The notes below the pieces were generated by a model. The model made no database searches. It had not been told where the DNA came from and worked only from the letters and a program-made list of their open reading frames with translations. A DNA stretch of 64,000 bases from Ochotona curzoniae (Eukaryota > Chordata > Mammalia > Lagomorpha > Ochotonidae): positions 36,836,501 through 36,900,500 of the forward strand of contig NW_024465885.1 in the NCBI RefSeq assembly GCF_017591425.1, read 5' to 3'. The position numbers and the translations under genes are program-made. Numbering within the stretch: the first letter of the stretch is position 1; the number at the start of each line of letters is the position of its first letter. Shown here piece after piece: positions 58,992 to 64,000 of this stretch.

Positions 58992-59006
58992 GGGCATAAA
59001 TCTTTA

Positions 59007-59981
59007 TTTTTCTATTTTTTTTTTATTTTTGACAATCTTTACATAGTTGATTTGGGCACAAAGATTCAAGGGTATAGGAAAGTGGGTAAGACTATTATTT
59101 TCATATTTTTTTCTTTTTTTTTCCAACATCTGGGGGTAAAGGGAGAGATAAAGGGAGAAGCCCCACCCAGTCTCCCACCCAGTCTCCCACCCATCCCAGG
59201 TCCCCGATGTGGGGCATGCTCTGAGGGTCTTGCTCAAGTGGTTTTGGCAATTCAACATTTATGAATTGCTGCCAATCTCACTATTCCAAGCTCAATGAGG
59301 TCGCTGCAGAATCCTCTGATTGACATAGTCCACCTTAGAGTCTCCGTTTGCCCAGTTTTTCATTGCCAACATATGGCTGGGGTAGTTGATTTGTTCTGTC
59401 CTCTGTCTTTTCATGGTTAGGGTTCTGAATCCAGCAGTTCAGTAGGGGGAATCCCTAAAGAAACTTTGTCTGAGGTGAACCCAGACCAGGTTCTTGTGTG
59501 TACTTGCAAGTACAGGGCCTGGCACAGTCCATCGCCCCAATTAGCTGGTGGTTGCAATTGCTGAGTTGGTTCTGTTTCCAGACCTGTCTTCCACTGGAAC
59601 CAATGGGTATTGCTGTCCAGTCTGGTTCTGCCCAGCACACACTCGGCTCTCACATAAACCAGTGGGAGCTACAGCCTAGTTGGAGCGAACCACAATAACC
59701 CCCACCAGGCCTGCCCCCTGCCCTGGTTCCAGTGCTTGCCAGTATGTGCAGCAGACTAGTCCAGTCTGTCCCATATCCCATTTAGTTCTCATGCATGTCA
59801 GTCAGCATTGAAGCCTAGTTCAACCTAACCAGCTCCACTATCCAGCCCACACACAAGCTGGTGGGTGCATCTCTGTCTAGCCACCCCTTCCCCTGTCCTG
59901 GTTTTCATGCCTTCCCGTGCCAGTGGTAACCCAAGAGGGAGGAGCCCACTATTTCCCTTCTAGGCCACTCCCACTCCTGGA
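59007..59981 (-). mobile_element. VNTR retroposon copy, 975 bp, 15-bp target duplication
   Basis: Flanked by the identical gggcataaatcttta at 58992-59006 and 59982-59996. On the minus strand: 59981-59440, VNTR-type text ('agctcccactggtttatgtg', 'accagggcagggggcagg'); then the 3' domain with 'gacagaacaaatcaactacc', 'gggcaaacggagactctaag' and 'caaccacttgagcaagaccc'-like text; a triplicated 'gggtgggagact'; an internal A-rich run; 'aaatcaactatgtaaagatt'; and a terminal A-rich tail at 59007-59035. This proves the unit moves as a poly(A) retroposon. Confidence 0.92.
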
Positions 59982-59996
59982 GGGCATAAATCTTTA

Positions 59997-60490
59997 AATG
60001 GGATATGAAAAACACTAAGCATAAAGCAAAATGTTTATAAATATAAATAGAATAATGAATTCATCAAAGATATTTGTGCCTGAATTCCTCCAGAACTTAT
60101 GAATATGCTGCTACACTGCAAATAGTAATTAAGCCTTTGAAGATAACGAATAGGAACAAAGGCAAAAGAATGACCCCAAAAAGCTGGAAAACACAAGGAA
60201 ATGTGTTACCCCAAGAGGCACAAGAAAGCACATTGCCCTGCCAACACCTAGGTTCTGCCCTAGTGAGATTTATATCAAACTTTTGATATCCAGGCTGGTA
60301 TGAAATATCTGTTAGTTTTTCAGCTCCTAGGTTTATCATAATTTGTTTATGCAGACACAGAAAATGAATGTGTATGACCTCACAAAAATTAAGATCATTT
60401 GTTTATGCGAAAATCATTAGTAGATTACAAAAAGACAACCAGGAAGAAGATATTTGCCATACACACTCATATGTTCTACAGTAGACTTAT
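59997..60490. other. Single-copy AT-rich DNA
   Basis: No supported feature. Confidence 0.35.
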
Positions 60491-60494
60491 ATAC

Positions 60495-62924
60495 AGATCA
60501 TAATGGGAACTGAGGGCAGCCTCTGCAATGGACCCTACCGGGGACCTCTCTCTATCCCTCATCTACATGACCCAGGTGCCAATGCACGTGGCAAAGCCCT
60601 CGAGGTACTCTGGTGCACACTCTGGGGACTTGTGGGTGTGGACTTACAGGGGATGTGGGTTATGGCTCAGGTGAAGGAGAACAAGGACCTAAGAGTTCAC
60701 GTCCAGGTGAAAAATGACCAGTGAGGGACTTTCCTAGACAAAGCCATTGTACTTCCAGAGAAGTAAGCAGGCTGAGACTGAGCAGTTTGGAGCGGGGAAC
60801 AGGAGGAACTTTGAAGATGGGACCGATAATACCAGCACATGGTGGGAGACCTGGGTTGGCGTAGTTGGCTTTGACCATGACTGAACACCACTCACTGCCA
60901 CACAGTAACGCTAGGGCTGGGGGCCTGCCTGGCAGGGCTAGATCACAGTAGCCACCAGAGAGAGTCAGAACAGGGGATGGGTGATGTCAGGCTAGGCATG
61001 ACAGTAACCGGCATGTGATAGAATCATGTCTTGGGATAGAATCTGTGGGGGTGGTATGTGGGATCACCCCATGGAATTGCAATTTCCATTGGCACATACA
61101 AATTTATTGTTGCTCAGAGTAGGCCCGATTGGGAGTTAAGGAAATACCCCAGCTGGGTTGGTGTTCCCAATGGTGAGCACAAGAACCAAAACTGGGGCAG
61201 GAGGAAGGGCTGGACATAGCTACAGTCTCCCTCAGCATGGGTGTGGACTGAGTTTGGAAGCACCAGACTGGTCTACCACCCACTGGTACTCCTGAGAGCC
61301 AGAGTGGGTATAGACCACCTAAGAGCTGGGTCTAGGGTGGACCAGGTGTGGCTGGGCTGCAATACCCAACTGTAAGAACCAGAATGGGTGTGGGAGAGTT
61401 GGGCAAGCACACTATTCCTGCCAGGCCAAGAGATGGACAAAGTCAACATGGGTCAAGGACCCACTGGTCTGCACAAGATATGCCACTGAGAGGAAACCTG
61501 ATAGAAGACCTTGGCAAACTCTTTGTAAGGATGTAGTCCCTAAAGTTGAGCACAAGTACCACAGTAAGGAGCAGCCAAAACCATGCTAGATTACAATACC
61601 TACCCGCAAACGTGTGGGGCAGGTCTAAGGGCTAGACCAAGCCATAACATCCACTAGCAGATCTAAGAACCAGGATTGGGTGCAGGAGGTGCCAGGCCAG
61701 GCTGCAACACCAGCCTGTTCACATTATGGCTAGGACAGGGATCTTGCTGGACTGGGCCAGATTACAGCACCAACCAACAGGAGTGGGAACTGGGGGCAGG
61801 CTGGACCATGCTAGACTGTACAATGTGCTGGTAGATTCCAAGGTGAGGCAAGCCATGCCAGTCTGGGAGTGTTGGGTCCCAGGTACATCAGCCCCATTGG
61901 TTGGAGTTCTAGTGAGGCCAGAGTCACCTGGTCTGCATGTTCAGGGGCTGCTGTGTTCATGAACCCTGGGGTCCAGTGGGGCCCTGGTCATGTGGTCCAG
62001 GTCCTTGAGCCTGCCTGCATGGTGGGTGATGGGTCCATGAGCCCCAACAGCAGGGAGTCCAGTGGGGCCCGTGTTGCCTGGCCCAGGTCCTGGGACCCAC
62101 CTGAGTGGTTGATGTCAGGTTTGTGAGCCCCAATGACGGGAGGTCCAATGGGACCCAGCTTGCCTGGCCTGCCTGCAAAGTGGCTGCCATGTTTATGAGA
62201 CCAGGGGTGAGGCAATTGGGAGGGACTGGGTTGTGTGGTCCAGGTCTTTAGGCTTACCTGAGCAGTAGGTGCTGGGTCCATGAGCCCCAGGGGCAGGGGG
62301 TTCAGCGGGGCCCATGGCACTTGGCCTGCACCTTTGGGCCAGCCTAAGAGGTAGGTGCTGGCATTGTTAGCCCAGGAGATGGGGATCCTTGGGCCCACTT
62401 GCCAGAATAGGTTCTCCTCAGTAGAAAAGACAAGAGCAGTGGACAGCAGGCCCTGATGCACATGGAGAATATGGCAGCCCAGTGGGCCCTGCAGGGGACA
62501 ACTGGTACTGCAGCAGAGGAAGAACAGAACAAATTGGACAACTACCCCAGCCAAACAATGACAGCAACAATCTCAGCGAATGGAGACTCCAAGCTTAACT
62601 ATGTCAGTCAATGGATATTTGGAGGGTTTCCTCATCCTTGTTATTAGTGAAATCGACAGCATTTCAGAATTATCCAAACCATTTAGGCAGAACCCTCGGA
62701 GCTTGCACCACATCAGGACCCTGGGTTGATATCAGGTGACCGTTCACCATGCCCCAGTACTAGAACAGTTGAGAGGCTGAGTATGTCTTATACTGTTATC
62801 TTCTGCCTTCCCCCAGAAACAGGAAGAAATGAAAAATTTGGAAACAATGATCACACCTACTTTTTCCTAACCTCAGTTCCTTCCCACCCTAATCAGCTAT
62901 GTAAACATCATCAAAAATAAATAA

Positions 62925-62930
<6 letters not shown>
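60495..62930 (+). mobile_element. VNTR retroposon, longest contiguous copy (about 2.4 kb)
   Basis: 60495-60890 is a 5' block without obvious repeats. 60890-62450 is a degenerate array ('gctagggctgggggcctgcc', 'gcaggctggaccatgctaga', and later longer units with 'gtgagccccaa...ggtccagtggggcc'). 62455-62930 is the 3' domain ('gcaacaatctcagcgaatgg', 'aaatttggaaacaatgatca', 'taatcagctatgtaaacatc', 'aaaaataaataaat'). A minus frame of 188 codons (62554-61988) is a by-product of the repeats. No target duplication identified; the 5' limit is approximate. Confidence 0.7.
61900..62330 (+). repeat. Distinct sub-array of about 100-bp units within the VNTR
   Basis: Units containing 'ccagtggggccc', 'gtggtccaggtccttgagcc' and 'ggtgatgggtccatgagccc' recur near 61970, 62055, 62145 and 62290. 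They are GC-richer and more regular than the array upstream, suggesting local amplification. Confidence 0.6.
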
Positions 62931-62956
<26 letters not shown>

Positions 62957-62957
62957 A
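62931..62957. repeat. (TG)n microsatellite
   Basis: About 13 tg units, directly after the A/T-rich tail of the VNTR retroposon. Confidence 0.95.
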
Positions 62958-63119
62958 CAGTTAAAAATTTAATGGCAATACCTACAAACCTATAATAAAA
63001 AGCAGATAGCTTGATTATTTTGATAGGAAAAAGATTGGAACAGGTATTTCACCAAAAAATATTGGGGGAATCTAATTGAACAGTAAAAATTGAAAAGAGA
63101 AATAAACATATCCAACATT

Positions 63120-63392
63120 AGAATTTGGGACGCCCATTTGCCAAAACAGAATGGCTGGTTCAAGTTCCACCTACTTTACTTCCAATCCAGTTTCCTGATC
63201 ATTCACATCCTGGAAAGCATCAAGTAAAATAGCTCAAGTTTGGAATCTCTTTCATTCATGTGGGAGGACTGAACTGTGGTCCAGGATTCTTGCTTCGGCC
63301 TTGCCCGGCTCTAGTTGTTGTGGACATCTGGGGAGTGAAGCAACAAAGGGAAGATTTCTCTCCTTCTACCTCTCTGCCTTTCAAAAGTGGAC
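63120..63392 (+). repeat. C-SINE, old
   Basis: 'ggctggttcaagttccacct' (B-box region), 'acttccaatccagtttcctg', 'catctggggagtgaagcaac' and 'cctctctgcctttcaaaag' are in order. The head is degraded. Confidence 0.7.
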
Positions 63393-64000
63393 AAAAAAAT
63401 TTGAAAATGTGCTAGTTCAGCAAAAAAAAGGAAATGTAGTCATGTGAGACAACCCTACAGACCCACAGAAAAATAGATACATTTTTTAAACTGAAATAAC
63501 CAAAAAAGTGAAAAGTATGCAATAAAAAAATTTTAACGAGTAAATGGAGATTTGATAGGAGCAATGACACTTCTTGCATTGTAATAATGTGAATGAAAAA
63601 GAACTTTTGTTCAAATGAAGATATGTTGATAAGTTTTGTGGTAGGACAATAAAGATATATCTGGCTGATTCAATTTGTTTTCCAATTCAATGTACTAAGA
63701 CTAGATTCTGAAAGTTTGCATGTGAAGACAATGTTAGATATGTGATTATAAGATAAGTGGTATATAAGAAACATAAATAAGCAATAAAATTTAAAAGGAA
63801 TAAAATGTAAAGTGCTGGCAAGTATTACCAGTAGAGTGTAAAATGGTGTTTGGGAAACTGCATGTAAAATTTACTGCAGTTAGATATATTGCCATCTACT
63901 AATTCCACTCTTACAACAATTAGGTATGTATTCCACACAAATTAATAGACAATCTAAGGCATATTTAAAATAATATTTAAACTGGAAATCATTGAAATGC
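63393..64000. other. Single-copy, AT-rich DNA to the window end
   Basis: No frame or repeat of note. Confidence 0.4.

Noticed and set aside
61988..62554. Minus-strand frame of 188 codons
   Set aside because: It runs through the GC-rich VNTR array, whose periodicity keeps frames open. The sequence is low-complexity and has no recognised domain.
1..64000. CRISPR array, bacterial operon or phage content
   Set aside because: Repeats are interspersed SINE/LINE/LTR types typical of a mammal. No regularly spaced short repeats with unique spacers and no dense coding.

Overview
This window looks like a mammalian intergenic segment. The many tRNA-derived SINEs of the rabbit/pika C-SINE type place it in a lagomorph. 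The heads with 'ggatcccatatgggcgcc' and tails with 'agatcttcctctctgtct...ccaataaaaataaataaatctt' suggest a pika (Ochotona) rather than rabbit, but that species call is inference. I found no intact protein-coding gene, tRNA, rRNA or CRISPR array. The longest open frames are antisense or out-of-frame shadows inside repeats. Almost everything that can be explained is retrotransposon-derived, on an AT-rich background.

Layout. 1-4621: a minus-strand class II (betaretrovirus/ERVK-like) provirus cut by the left window edge. It has a partial 3' LTR, polypurine tract, broken env, frameshifted integrase, a large gag-to-pol deletion, a gag remnant, a leader with internal repeats and a splice donor, a tRNA-Lys-like primer site and a 5' LTR. 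A second, unrelated 420-bp solo LTR with a 6-bp target duplication sits inside its env. 4630-6000: two LINE-1 3' ends. 6000-20700: mostly single-copy AT-rich DNA with old C-SINEs, a MIR, a Tigger-like DNA-transposon fragment and decayed eutherian repeats. 20956-24200: a LINE-1 with ORF1 and endonuclease-region remnants joined directly to 3' UTR, carrying two later C-SINEs with clear target duplications. 24200-43300: single-copy DNA peppered with C-SINEs of different ages and short LINE-1 3' ends.

43500-62935 is the most unusual part. It holds several copies of what appears to be one retroposon family: long arrays of degenerate GC-rich units of about 55-70 bp, followed by a unique 3' domain of about 400 bp and an A-rich tail. 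One copy is nested in another with a 17-bp target duplication, and another has a perfect 15-bp duplication. The architecture recalls hominoid SVA (VNTR plus 3' domain plus poly-A, mobilised in trans by LINE-1). Between these copies, at 48262-52860, lies a minus-strand LINE-1 derivative with a long 5' UTR-like region, an ORF1 with an internal tandem duplication of about 550 bp, only the first few dozen codons of ORF2, and then a 3' UTR. It is like a 'half-LINE' (HAL1), and its 3' UTR is split by a 1134-bp LTR with a 6-bp target duplication. The truncated LINE-1 at 5246-5981 has the same ORF2-to-3'UTR junction. 55480-57115 is an ancient LINE-1 ORF2 with a younger LINE-1 3' end inside it. 58207-58497 is a young C-SINE with an internal deletion.

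How the parts work together: there is no gene circuit here. The window records layered retrotransposition. LINE-1 probably supplied the machinery for the SINEs and the VNTR retroposon, and two classes of LTR element inserted independently.
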